Assembly (NCBI RefSeq): GCF_013426205.1
Contig: NC_089428.1
Span: 2,356,001 to 2,420,000 of the forward strand
DNA: 64,000 nt
DNA from: Metarhizium brunneum
Lineage: Eukaryota; Ascomycota; Sordariomycetes; Hypocreales; Clavicipitaceae
Reading direction: 5' to 3'
The notes beneath the pieces are model-generated. The model saw nothing but the letters and a program-made list of their open reading frames with translations. It had not been told where the DNA came from and ran no database searches. The position numbers and the translations under genes were made by a program. Position 1 is the stretch's first letter; every line of letters begins with the position of its first letter. Of this stretch, positions 1-10,031 are shown in pieces.

Positions 1-1069
1 GCTGGTTCTTTTGGATGTCTGGGCAGGCTGAAGCATTCACAATATTTATCTTGGTTTCTACACTTGGAATGGGTTGGGCGTTGTGGGATGGCGGTGACCA
101 AGTACACCAATGATGTTTCGGCGCGTGAATGGGGTGGTTATACCAGCAGGCGATCGTGGATTATTATTGATAATATTGAATAGAGTCGACTTTTCGAACG
201 GTAATCGGCTTGATGCGATGTATGATTTGTACTCAGTGGGCTAGTGCATGCTATGCTGCTGGCCCAAGTCGGCCGGGTCCTCGTCTTTATACTTAGCCAC
301 AACCAAATGGTCCGCCATCCTGTGAATAAGCATTCTTCGCCCACACTTGCGACCCTGAGGGCGCGGTTGGTTACTTCTGTCACAAACTACTACTCATTGC
401 AAGTGGCCAGAATAAGTCTACGATGTGGATATAATCGCCATATGATTTAAAATTTATTGAACTCGGTCATTTCCTTCAAAAGTCTGTGTTGATGACTCCA
501 GACGTGAATTCTTGTTATGACGCACTTGGGACAGTGTGATGGGAAATGAGACTTTTCGCGAGGATGGCCAGGCCCTTTCATGGTGCCTGACTACTTGAGT
601 ATGGAGAATTCAGAGCCATGTTTGTTATGGAGTGGCCTAACTCTACCGTCCTTTAGGTTAGTCAATGCATTTTATGCACAGTGTGTTAAAGACTGTGAGC
701 TTGTGAGTGAGGAATGTCGAGTGAGTGAGTGCTTGCTTGAGCACATGTGCTGCTGGGGGGCCATTGAGCATAAGAAGGCGAAACACTGACCCGGATTGCA
801 CCGCACAGTTATCCGCCTCGAATGGTCGGAAGCTTTCGCACGGCTGAGAGATAGCACTCGGCACTGCAGCCTTTTGTCAGTTTACTACACAAGTGTCAAG
901 ATAATTTGGTCAAGACTGGGCGAAACGCCCCAAGCCACTACTTGCTGAGTCAGCGCCACCAGTTCGGCGAACATAATTCGTCAATGCAGATCGCCTTTCA
1001 CTCGAGCATCAGGAATCTCAAACCAACTTTTTTTTTTCACAGTTGCCATCATCTTTCTGGCGGGGAAAA
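1..1069. other. intergenic, no gene recognised
   Basis: Only short unconvincing open frames occur here. The last 150 bases, with a pyrimidine tract near 1030, are the probable promoter and 5' leader of the 2EXR gene that starts at 1070. Confidence 0.5.
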
Positions 1070-2821
1070 ATGTTTTTCGACCCGTATTACGACAGCAGCA
1101 TGTCGATCCATGAGCCCCCAAGCGACTCTGACGCGTCATCCGATTCTGGCTCCCAGAATGGCGTTCGCCTCATCGACGACGAGGCAGAGGAGTCCGACTC
1201 TTATGGTGCCGCAACTTTCTCGGACTACTCGCCTCTGACGGCGTTCCCGCAATTCATGAGGCTTCCCGTAGAGCTGAGACGCCATGTATGGGAGCTTTTC
1301 TGTCCGGACATGGTTGCCACAGCACGCGTTTTGTGCTTTACATTGTCGCCTAGCTCAGCGATTATGCGACGGCCAGACGATTACTCGGCCAAGGACCACT
1401 GGTCGCTGGCTGATCAGACGGAGGAGTTGAGGGCCATGCTGGCGACGCATCGGGAGTCCAGGACTATGGCTTTGAAGAGGTTTCCTGATAAGTTGCGCAT
1501 GGATGCTGGGTCGGGAGATGCCGTCGTGTGGTTCAACAGAGAGAAGGACGTTGTCTACATGTATGATTTCGAGACTTACAGGACATATCATTTGCCTGGG
1601 TTCGCAGAAGAGGTGCACCAGGCCGTAATATCTCAAGATGTGGTGGACAACAGCCGTGTCACTCGCGCAAGAGCCACGTTTCCTAACCTGAAGAGGTTGT
1701 ATATCTGCATGGATCACTACGATTTGAGACGGCGTGAAAAAAGGTGGTGTGGAACAGACTACATCCACAGATATGTGGTGCAGACGTATCGGAGGGAGAT
1801 TGGATTAGGCGAAGATACAGAAGTGTTGTACTGCTGGCCGGATGTTGACCGGCATCCAGACTTTGCCAGGTACTCCATATCGAACGTCTATAAACATGAC
1901 CACGAAGTGGCAGAAACTATGGAGGCGGCCAAGGATGCTGGGACCGAGGTGCTACCGATGGTAATGTTCGAGTATGAGTCTGGGATTGCGAGATGGGAGG
2001 AGCTACGGGCGATGAAGGATATTCCGGTGCTGGATGACGGTAGCGAGGATGATAGTGATGAAACAGACACGGAACAGGATGGGTCCCAGGAGGAAACGGA
2101 TTTGAATGAATATGAGAGTGAAGGAATTGACGACTCATTGATCGAAGAGCAATCTGAATCGTCCGAGGATGAAATTGTCCCCACCGGAGATGCTGGTCTG
2201 TTTTCGAGTCCAGAGGTTTCTGACGACGAAGAAGCTGGGGATATTGCGCCGGTGAAGAGGTCGAGAAAAAGGAAAGTCGTTAGTGATTCTGAAGAGGAGG
2301 AGCCTCAGACTAAGAGGGTGCGATCACGAGTTGTGATGGACTCGAGCGACGACGACGATGGAGAGGAACCGCAGACACGAGGCCGCCAATCACACGCCGT
2401 TGTTGTCTCTGACGATGGAGACGAGGACGAGGATAACCCAGAGACGCAAAGCGGAAACCTACGCGCCGTTGGCGACTTGGATGGCGAAGACGAGGTGGAG
2501 ATTGTGGGCGGTCGATCGAGAACACGGCCTAGGAAAACAGCGACTTCTGATTCTGAAGTCGAAACCGACGGCAGCGGATCTGATAGTGACCTAGAAGAAG
2601 AGGACGAGCAGCCAAGGCGAATATCACTAGCTGAGAGATTACGAAGGGCAAGAGAGGAGCATCCCGTGTCGTCTGGCAGTGAAGAAGGTTCGCAAGATGA
2701 CAATGATGAAGAGGGAGGGGAGGAGGAAGACGACTCCGACGACGAAGAAGAAGGGCTGCTGGACGTCATGGCCGGAGAGGGAGATGACGAAGACGATGAC
2801 GAAGACGAGGATGGATGGTGA
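1070..2821 (+). CDS. 2EXR domain protein with acidic C-terminal tail
   Basis: A single-exon frame of about 583 residues. I start it at the ATG at 1070, because the frame upstream has only a TTG. Residues about 55-110 carry the 2EXR (F-box-like) signature of filamentous fungi: a Phe-Pro-x-Phe-x-x-Leu-Pro-x-Glu-Leu-Arg-x-x-Val-Trp stretch followed by an Arg-Val-Leu-Cys-Phe strand. Residues about 320-583 are low-complexity, dominated by Asp, Glu and Ser with short Lys/Arg patches of nuclear-localisation type, and end in an almost pure Asp/Glu run. 2EXR proteins are abundant in fungi and mostly of unknown function. The acidic, probably CK2-phosphorylatable tail suggests a nuclear or chromatin-associated role, which is inference. 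The long Ser-rich frame on the opposite strand is a codon shadow of the acidic tail. Confidence 0.85.
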   Translation: MFFDPYYDSSMSIHEPPSDSDASSDSGSQNGVRLIDDEAEESDSYGAATFSDYSPLTAFPQFMRLPVELRRHVWELFCPDMVATARVLCFTLSPSSAIMRRPDDYSAKDHWSLADQTEELRAMLATHRESRTMALKRFPDKLRMDAGSGDAVVWFNREKDVVYMYDFETYRTYHLPGFAEEVHQAVISQDVVDNSRVTRARATFPNLKRLYICMDHYDLRRREKRWCGTDYIHRYVVQTYRREIGLGEDTEVLYCWPDVDRHPDFARYSISNVYKHDHEVAETMEAAKDAGTEVLPMVMFEYESGIARWEELRAMKDIPVLDDGSEDDSDETDTEQDGSQEETDLNEYESEGIDDSLIEEQSESSEDEIVPTGDAGLFSSPEVSDDEEAGDIAPVKRSRKRKVVSDSEEEEPQTKRVRSRVVMDSSDDDDGEEPQTRGRQSHAVVVSDDGDEDEDNPETQSGNLRAVGDLDGEDEVEIVGGRSRTRPRKTATSDSEVETDGSGSDSDLEEEDEQPRRISLAERLRRAREEHPVSSGSEEGSQDDNDEEGGEEEDDSDDEEEGLLDVMAGEGDDEDDDEDEDGW

Positions 2822-2899
2822 TGTCCCACCGCCATTGTACCATATCCAGCCCATGATACCACTAGCTACCTATTTAATACCAACTGCCCGCACCGACGC

Positions 2900-3565
2900 T
2901 CAAGTCAGAGTCTCCCCCCTAGCCAGCATCGCCACCAACGTGTCAATCCTCCGCCGCCGCGTCTCCTCCCTCTTGGCCGTCGCCACCCTCCACAAGAACG
3001 GGAACCGCGCGCTCCTCCCCAGACGCTCAAACGCCTCGCCTGCCTCCCGGTTCGTCTGCAGCGCGGTCGCAAAGTCAGCGGGCACCCGCATCGTCGCCGG
3101 GCCCGCGTACGCCCTGTCCCACCGCCCATCCGCCCGCGCGGCATCCACCTCGGCCCTGCCCGTGTCGTGCATGCGGCCCTCGGCCGCGAGCGCCGCCGCC
3201 TTGTCGACGTTGCGCTTCGACCAGAGGCTGTTCCTGCGGCGCGGCGTGAAGCGCTGCGCGAAGTAGTTGCCGTCGAGCGCCTTGCGCTGTCCGTCGATCC
3301 AGCCGTGGCAGAGCGCCGCGTCGACGGCCTCGTCGTACGAGACGCTCGGGATGCGCGAGGCCTTCTTGGCAATCTTGAGCCATATGCCAGACGGGGTGGT
3401 TGTGCCGTTTGCGAGGAGCCAGGCGTTGAAGTCTGTCGGCGAGGGGAAGGAGATTGTTTCGGGGTCCTTTGTTGTGACTCTTGCGGCGGGGGTCGATTTT
3501 GAGGCGGTGGCGATGGGTGTTGCTGGTGCCGCCTTGGTGCTTAGTCTTGTGCTGCGGCGGGCCAT
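2900..3565 (-). CDS. YdeI/OmpD-associated (OmdA) family protein
   Basis: Single exon, 221 residues from the ATG at 3565. The open frame extends upstream, but the extra N-terminus is compositionally unlike protein. After a basic, Ala/Thr-rich leader of about 40 residues comes the YdeI-type domain: an SFPSPTDFNAWL opening, a GIWLKIAKKAS strand, SYDEAVDAALCHGWIDGQRK, and a FTPRRRNSLWSKRNVDKA segment. The C-terminal AKREETRRRRIDTLVAMLARGE helix is the usual end of this family. Members are small cytosolic proteins of bacteria and fungi; some bacterial ones are linked to antimicrobial-peptide resistance, but the biochemical role is unknown. The leader could be a weak mitochondrial signal (no acidic residues, several Arg/Lys). 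It is convergent with the 2EXR gene, with 78 bp between stop codons. Confidence 0.85.
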   Translation of the reverse strand: MARRSTRLSTKAAPATPIATASKSTPAARVTTKDPETISFPSPTDFNAWLLANGTTTPSGIWLKIAKKASRIPSVSYDEAVDAALCHGWIDGQRKALDGNYFAQRFTPRRRNSLWSKRNVDKAAALAAEGRMHDTGRAEVDAARADGRWDRAYAGPATMRVPADFATALQTNREAGEAFERLGRSARFPFLWRVATAKREETRRRRIDTLVAMLARGETLT

Positions 3566-4231
3566 TGCAGTTGCTGGCGGTGAGGTGTGAAGTAAATGAC
3601 TGGGAGATGGTGTAGCTGTGCGGATGGTTGGGGGATGATTGTGTGGAAGACGGCGTGAAGATGGGAACGAGTGCCTTGTCAGACGCTTCATGCACAAGAT
3701 TGGACGGGTGCCTACGACCCGGGGGGGGAGTGTTTTTTTAGATGTTGCTCTCGGCAGGGCTTCTGCTATGGCTTGTATGAAGGAAGATGTAGCTAGATTG
3801 ATGACAGGTGAGGATGGTGCTGCGGACAGCCTTTGACCGTGAATTGGGTGTCGAGGTGAGGCCGAGTAAAACGCTAGCGTGAACCGGTGTAGCTACCCTA
3901 TAGCTAACGGCTTGCGAAGGACGGTATGATAAACTATAAGCCCAACGTGAGTATGGCGACCTTGATCCCGAGAAGTATTTTGCGTATAATGTCAAGTAAT
4001 AGTGCTAATGCTTTTAGTTGGTTACGCCTAGCCGCGGTGAGGTAAGGCGTCACCGCTGGAGGCTCATTCTTACCCCTGCGTCACCATAACACGTCCAGGA
4101 CACATCTGACCAACTTTGTTCAAACATTGAACTAGATGATATTTTTACATACCGCGAGACAAATCAAATGAGGTGTTTACACTATGATTATTATACAAGC
4201 AACGCCTCGAACGCCCAGCCGGCCATCAACA
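3566..4231. other. intergenic, promoter of the YdeI-like gene
   Basis: No coding frame is convincing. A short hairpin (GCGGTGA/TCACCGC arms) lies near 4033-4055 in AT-mixed sequence that looks like a decayed repeat fragment. The remainder is the shared 5' flank of the YdeI-like gene and 3' flank of the FAD oxidase gene. Confidence 0.4.
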
Positions 4232-5959
4232 CTACGCCTTGACACCATCAAACGCGCTGTAGCACGACTGCTTCGCATCCTCGTCGGTCCACCCAATGCA
4301 TTTCCAGCACTTGAGGAGCCCGGCCGGATCATACTTGTTCTTGATACGGAGAAGCCTGTCGTACGGAGCGCCGTAGTACTCGTGCCTCCAGTCGGGGTTG
4401 AACGGGTTGCCCTCGTTACGGTACGTGCCGCCGCCAGGAGTCAGAGACACCAGCTCGGCCGTCTGCCTCTGCATGTCCCTGACGACGGCGAGGCGCTCAT
4501 CAAGCGTGCTGTTCCACGTCCAGGCGGCGGGATTGCCGTACTCCCACAGGGCCGTCCTCCACGCCGGCTGCACCGACGTGCCCTCGGTGGCGGCGCCGTA
4601 CATGTAGGGCCCGACGACGGGCACGTACGGCAGCCTGCCGGCATCGACGACGTCGCGGAGGTGGCGCTTGAAGCGGGCGGCGAGGGCGGGCGTGGCAAAC
4701 ACCGTCGCCGGCACCAGGCGCGTGTTGAGGATGTTGAGCGTGCCGACGCTGAAGGCGCCGCCGAGCACGTACTGCTCGAAGAAGGCGTAGAAGCTGGGTG
4801 CGATGCTGACGTTGGCCGAGCCGCCGTGGTCCTCGGCGAACCGGACGATGCGGTCCACGGACTGCCTCGCCCGCGCGAGGCTCTGGATCGCGGGCGTCAG
4901 GTAGACGATTCTGTTGCCGTAGATGTGGCCGCCCCATCCGTCGCGCGCCAGGTCCAGCGCCGAGTCGACCAGCGTCTCCATGAAGCCGTAGACGTGGTCC
5001 CTGTTGCCGGCGTCGACGGCCACCGAGGCCACGGCCACGGGCATCCTCGGCTCCACGCGGTGCGTCGAGTCGACGACGAGGCCGAAGGTGCCGCCGCCGC
5101 CGCCGCGCAGGGCCCAGAAGAGATCGGCGTTCTTGCACCGGTTGGCGACGCGGAGGCGGCCGTCGGGCGTGACGACGGTGAACTGCACGACGCGGTCTGC
5201 GCCGAGCCCCAGCGTCGTGCTCATGACGGAGTGGCCGCCGTTCTGCACCCAGCCGCCCGACACGCCGACGGTGGGCGAGTACGCGCACAGCATGGTGGCG
5301 TTGTGCTCGTCAGCAAAGGCGTATGCCTCGCCGCAGTTGACGCCGGCGCCGGCCGTGATGGCGTCGTGCGTGTCGCCGGCCGGGCATCCCTCGGGGACGA
5401 ACTTGTCGTCGCGGACCAGCGACTGCAGCCGCCGCGTCCAGAGCATCAGCGCCCCCTTTTGGCTCGAGTCCTCCTGGAAGCTGTGCCCGCTGTTCTTGAT
5501 GACCAGCCTGCCGCCGCCCCTGCCGGCGTGCCGGAACGCCTCGACGGCGTCGTTGGCCTCCCGGACCTCGATGTAGTACGCCGGCACGTTGCCCTGGTTG
5601 CAGCTGACGCCGCGGTATGCCGCCTCGTCCCGCGGGTTGGCCGCGTCCAGGAGGCACTTGTCCGTGGAGCTCGCGTTGGACGCGCACATGGACGACTCTT
5701 CGTACATGTACGCGCCGGCGAACTGGCTGCGGAACGTGGGCGACGCGTACTTGTCCTGCAGCTCACGGCACTCGTCGGCGTCGCGGCCGGCCGGTCTGCC
5801 CTCGTATATCGAGAAGCACGGCCGCGCAAAGGGCTCCAGGATCTGCACCCTGCCCCCGAGCGTTTGGTTCAGGTCGCGGATCTGCCTGGGCGTCCATGTC
5901 CCGGCTGCAAAGGCTGTGCTCGCAAGGAGACTGCAGAGTGTGATCGTCGAGCGTGCCAT
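4232..5959 (-). CDS. secreted FAD-linked oxidoreductase (BBE-like, PCMH fold)
   Basis: Single exon, 575 residues. The N-terminus is a clean signal peptide (MARSTITLCSLLASTAFAAG). The FAD-binding PCMH domain shows NSGHSFQEDSS, where the His after Ser-Gly is the usual place for covalent FAD attachment, then AYSPTVGVSGGWVQNGGHS and LGLGADRVVQFTVVTPDG. The C-terminal NKYDPAGLLKCWKCIGW is the berberine-bridge-like tail. Many Cys residues (for example in the 70-130 region) fit an extracellular disulphide-bonded enzyme. Family members oxidise carbohydrates or specialised metabolites using O2. No biosynthetic core enzyme lies next to it, so the substrate is open. The 617-residue frame on the opposite strand is an antisense shadow caused by high GC3. 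Confidence 0.92.
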   Translation of the reverse strand: MARSTITLCSLLASTAFAAGTWTPRQIRDLNQTLGGRVQILEPFARPCFSIYEGRPAGRDADECRELQDKYASPTFRSQFAGAYMYEESSMCASNASSTDKCLLDAANPRDEAAYRGVSCNQGNVPAYYIEVREANDAVEAFRHAGRGGGRLVIKNSGHSFQEDSSQKGALMLWTRRLQSLVRDDKFVPEGCPAGDTHDAITAGAGVNCGEAYAFADEHNATMLCAYSPTVGVSGGWVQNGGHSVMSTTLGLGADRVVQFTVVTPDGRLRVANRCKNADLFWALRGGGGGTFGLVVDSTHRVEPRMPVAVASVAVDAGNRDHVYGFMETLVDSALDLARDGWGGHIYGNRIVYLTPAIQSLARARQSVDRIVRFAEDHGGSANVSIAPSFYAFFEQYVLGGAFSVGTLNILNTRLVPATVFATPALAARFKRHLRDVVDAGRLPYVPVVGPYMYGAATEGTSVQPAWRTALWEYGNPAAWTWNSTLDERLAVVRDMQRQTAELVSLTPGGGTYRNEGNPFNPDWRHEYYGAPYDRLLRIKNKYDPAGLLKCWKCIGWTDEDAKQSCYSAFDGVKA

Positions 5960-8423
5960 TTGATCCTGTTGCCCGGACTCTGGAGCTATTTGTCAACAGA
6001 TCCGAGATGGCTACCGAGACAACAGAAGCAAAAATAAAAAAAGGGCTGCACCACCGGCAGCCAGCTCCCCACGCTGTGAAGAACTATATATACATTCCAA
6101 CTGCATCTGCGCACCGCACACCCCGTCTCCAGCAAGGCCCGTGGTCTCCGGTTTAAACACGGCTCGCCCAGTCAACCGTGTTGGACGACGAGCAAACAAG
6201 TCTCAAAAACGTGGTCCCCGAGTCCCACGACAGCGGTATCCCCCCATGTCCCCTTCCAAAGCGCAGGTCGCATGGTGATCAGGGGAACACCTAGGAGCTG
6301 ATGGTTAGCTCTAAACCTGCAAACCTCGGGGAAGAAAAAAAAACAACCAACCTTGCTGTTCCACTGTACACACATAGCTCCGCGGGCACTAATACGGCCC
6401 CGGTGGAGATCAAAAAGACCAGACTTGACTTCTTGCGTGGCGGCCGGAACGCTGAGGAAATCGCGAGGTTTTCCCCCATGACGGGATCGCTCTCTTGTCA
6501 GCCACCGCCCGCTCGCCGCTGACCGCCGTGAGACGGAGATGTGAATGCGTCTTATGGTGGGAAGCAAAGGAAGAAACTGATGCCCAGCCGGCCTTTTTTT
6601 TTTGTCAAATCGATACGACAGCCCGGTCGCGTGGATCCCGAATGTCCGTCTTTCCAACCCCGGGATGCTGTTTTTGCCCAAGCACACGTCGTACATGTGT
6701 ACATGCTACCCTCGCAATTGGAAATGTTCTGGAAGGCGTCATTTCCTTTTTGATTCTCTTTTGCAGCCCGTGTCGTACGGAAGCTGTCCAGGACCGCTTG
6801 GCTGCAGCGTGAGCAGTCGGAGGTCTCGGGGAAATCGCTTACGCCGACCCGTGATGCATGGCTGTCAGCAAGGGGGGACTTTGACGCTTCTGGACAGGCA
6901 AGTCGAGCTCATGTCGACGCAGGGTGTGACGGTGCTGACATGTCTGAGCCAACAGCAACCACAAGCCCTCTTTTTTATTCTCTCCGGCAAGGGTCCGGTG
7001 GGAAAAGACGCACTCGGAGTTGGATGAACGTTGCAGGCGACCAGCGAGAGCCGATCTTGGTCCCCTCGACTCAACAGCACGAGTCGTCGCCACGCGGCGT
7101 GGTTCAAATGTGCGTAGCATTTGCCATCTGCCGAGTTGGCACAAGGTGGACGCTGACTGGGTTGTACAACAGCGGGATTCGGAGTCTTGCCGCCATTCGG
7201 TACCGTCTGAAGCATCCTCTTGGGGCTGGCAACTCCGCAGGTGCATACTCCGTCAAGTACAATACCCCCAGTGCCGTTTTCTCTCGTTGGAATTGCCTGA
7301 CGCTCCTGTCGTTGCTCACTTCGTCTCGACTCTCCACCATCCAAGCTTTTTGTCCTCCAACACCGGGGGGTCCAGCGTCTGTGTCCCCAGAGGTCCTCTC
7401 ACCAACTCTAAAGGGAGACGGGAAAACTATCAATTAGCACATGGATGACAGACGAGATGCCGGGGAGCGCCACCCGGTGCGTGCTCCATGCGCCCCCAAT
7501 ATCTCCCAGGGTGGTGCATGTGCGGTTCATCAGCGCAACCCCAGCCCTGCTGGCCTAGCCTCATGGAGGCACACGCGGAACTTGTGGTGAGGATGGCGTC
7601 GCCAGCTCGCACAAGGGAACTAGGCCGTTTGCAACGAGTTCCATTGTCGATCTCGCCCGCCGGGCCACCCTCGTGTGAGGGGATATCAAAACCCGGGCCG
7701 TGGTGTCGATACTCGGCAGAGTCGCTGACGCCAGGGTTACACGACGGGCTGAAGGCAACTCTTGCCTCTTACAACATGTATCGTGGCCTCGACGCTTCAG
7801 GCAGCAGGGCCGGTCCCGAGACGGGCGACTACATTGAGAAATAAAGGTGTCGGGCTGCGGTGGCATCCAGGCACCACCGTCCCAGGGAACTCGGTTAGAT
7901 TGGCAGCCTTGTTCCGTTTTGCCTCTGCAAGTGGTGAGCCCCATGATGACAAGGGCAACATTGAACTCTGATGAAAAAACGGGTGAGACTACAGTTGCAA
8001 TCTTGGGGTGCATGTGCAGTCGCGCAGTATGCCGTGGACTGGGGACACCGGCTGAGTAAATCTTACACAGTGGTTGCTACCTCCTACACCACATCCGTTG
8101 TTGTCCGTGCTTGGGAGCATGTCCATGTCCCCGAGCTTTTTTTGCCCGCCGCGGTTGGTCGTGAATGCCTCTGCTGCGGGAAATGGTGGCGCGGTTTTTT
8201 GCCCATTTACAACCTTCACTTCCGCCGGTGAAAAAGGGGCACGATATCATGCGCGTGTCCCTGGATACAGCTCTTTCTTCCAGAGGACCCGAATGAATAC
8301 GACTAGATGAGGGACTGGTGAGGTAGAAGATCCCACAAGAACAAGACGAGAGGGCATTTCCATGGCGGATGTTTGTGCCGTGCCGATTCTGCAACCACCT
8401 CCACAGCGGGCACTGCGGCCACC
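5960..8423. other. 2.5 kb gene-poor intergenic region
   Basis: It lies between divergently transcribed genes. Apart from the TATA box near 6090, open frames on both strands are short, overlap each other and have no domain-like composition. Homopolymer A/T runs occur near 6335, 6595 and 8140. I see no tRNA or repeat here. A long 5' leader, an upstream non-coding transcript or a rapidly evolving small gene cannot be excluded. Confidence 0.45.
6085..6092 (-). promoter_or_regulatory. TATA box of the FAD oxidase gene
   Basis: A perfect TATATATA sits about 125 bp upstream of the start codon at 5959, the common position in filamentous fungi. Confidence 0.5.
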
Positions 8424-9806
8424 ATGGCTCGAGACTTTCCGGAGTCTGAGGAGGCCGCGTACTGGAGGAGGGTCAACACGGCGGTTCCCTTGACGTTTGC
8501 TGCCCTGGCGACGGTTGCGTACGCGCTGAGGGTATACGCGACCTTGGTGCTGGCGCGGCGGGTGAGGGTGGAGGATTTCTTCATGGGCTGCGCCGTGCTC
8601 CTCATGATTGGGAACACGGCGTCCGTATTGCTGAGTGCGTCTCGCGGGATGCTCGACATGGTGCTGCTTTGGCAAACGCTCTGGACACCGGTGCTAACTC
8701 ACGTTTAGAGGCCTTTAACGGCATCGGCGTCCCGGACAAGGACCTCCCGCATTACAGACAAGTCAACTTTAAACTAGTATGCAGCTTTTTTTCTTTCTCG
8801 TACTACGCTGGACATGCGTCCGCTAACACTGTCAGGGCTCCTGGCTCGTCATCAAGTTCTGGTCGGCGTCGATGATATTCGCCAAGCTCGCCATCATCCT
8901 GTTCCTCCGTCGAGTCACTGGCGTGAACCGCACGGCTCGCGCCGCGTTGGACACTCTGGCCGTCCTCGTCGTCATCTGGGGCGCTTCCAACTTCTTCTAC
9001 ACGACGTGGTTCTGCAAGCCTGTCGCGTACTACTGGGACCGCACGATAGAGGGCGGCTGGTGCGTCGACAATGACTTGTACATGATTGAGAGCAAAATCA
9101 TTGCCAGCACCGCCGTGGCCATGGACGTTGCCATGCTGTCGATCCCGATTCCGACGATTTGGCACTTGCAAATCCGGCTGCGGCAGAAGATTGCAATAAC
9201 CTTTATCCTCTGCATTGGTGTTGTGTAAGTGGAGAGGCGACACCAGACGATTCGGATACCTCGTGCGTTTTGGGCTGACGGGCGCAGTGTATGCGTGTTT
9301 AGTCTCTTGCGAGCTGTGCAATTTTCACAGTTCGACACAGCAAACCTATCCAGTGAGACCTACTCCACGCCCCTTGTTCATCCGGCAAGTTTGTACTGAC
9401 GTTTTCCCCCTCGGAAGCATCGAGCATCCTCGAAGGTTTGTGGACCGTCCTAGAAAATTACTTCACCGTGCTATGCGGCTGCCTGCCCCAGCTGGGCCCT
9501 TTGTTCAGAAGGTCGACGAAAGAAAAAGAAATGAGCACCGGCCCGGGCAGCGGCTACCTGGGGTCGTACGACGCGTCCAAGAACATCCGGTCCTGGGGCT
9601 TCCAGAAGATGAGCGCCATCGAGACGTCTGTTTGCGGTGCACACGATGCCCCCGTCCAGGCGCGGTACAACAGTTCCAAGGAGCAGCATAACTCGTCCGA
9701 GCTCGAGCTCAAGGGCATCGAGGTCCAGACGACGATCAACCAGGAGATTTCTATAGGGATGCGGAGCGACGACGAGTTTCACATACCCCTGGACGGGCGG
9801 CGATGA
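8424..9806 (+). CDS. fungal rhodopsin-domain 7TM integral membrane protein
   Basis: Five exons: 8424..8634, 8709..8776, 8836..9224, 9288..9352 and 9418..9806, giving 373 residues in continuous frame. All four introns are GT..AG with CTAAC or CTGAC branch sites. The protein has seven hydrophobic helices. Its conserved family blocks include NGIGVPDKDLPHYRQVNFKL, then SWLVIKFWSASMIFAKLAIILF as an uninterrupted helix, FYTTWFCKPVAYYWD, and a VFSLLRAVQFSQFDT loop. This is the Fung_rhodopsin/PTH11-related family of putative GPCR-like membrane proteins; no CFEM domain precedes it. The last ~110 residues are a hydrophilic, probably cytosolic tail with Ser/Thr and charged residues. Ligand and signalling partner are unknown. 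Exon 1 starts at the ATG in a CACCATGG context. Confidence 0.88.
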
Positions 9807-10031
9807 AGACTGTGTTCAAGGCGGCTAGGGTTTTCTTCACGGAGTCTGGGGACGATGGACACGGCGTCGGTTGGGGAGGAAAGAAATTGATTGCTCAGAT
9901 CAATACCCAGTTGGGGACGTAGACGCAGATTACAATACTACCCAGCACCAAATCGTGTGTGATTATGAGCGAGTCCCATGTCATGACTGATGCCTGCTTC
10001 TCAACCCGCCCCGTCAAGACACGTCTGGTAT

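Noticed and set aside
2305..2862. Ser-rich frame opposite the 2EXR tail
   Set aside because: It mirrors the GAC/GAA/GAG codons of the acidic tail and has no independent signals.
4184..6037. 617-codon open frame on the plus strand opposite the FAD oxidase gene
   Set aside because: It is Arg/Ala/Val-rich with no domain. The minus-strand frame has a signal peptide and a full enzyme, so this is a GC3 shadow.
6172..6696. 174-codon minus-strand frame in the gene-poor stretch
   Set aside because: No domain, no splice support, poly-A/T runs inside; probably chance.
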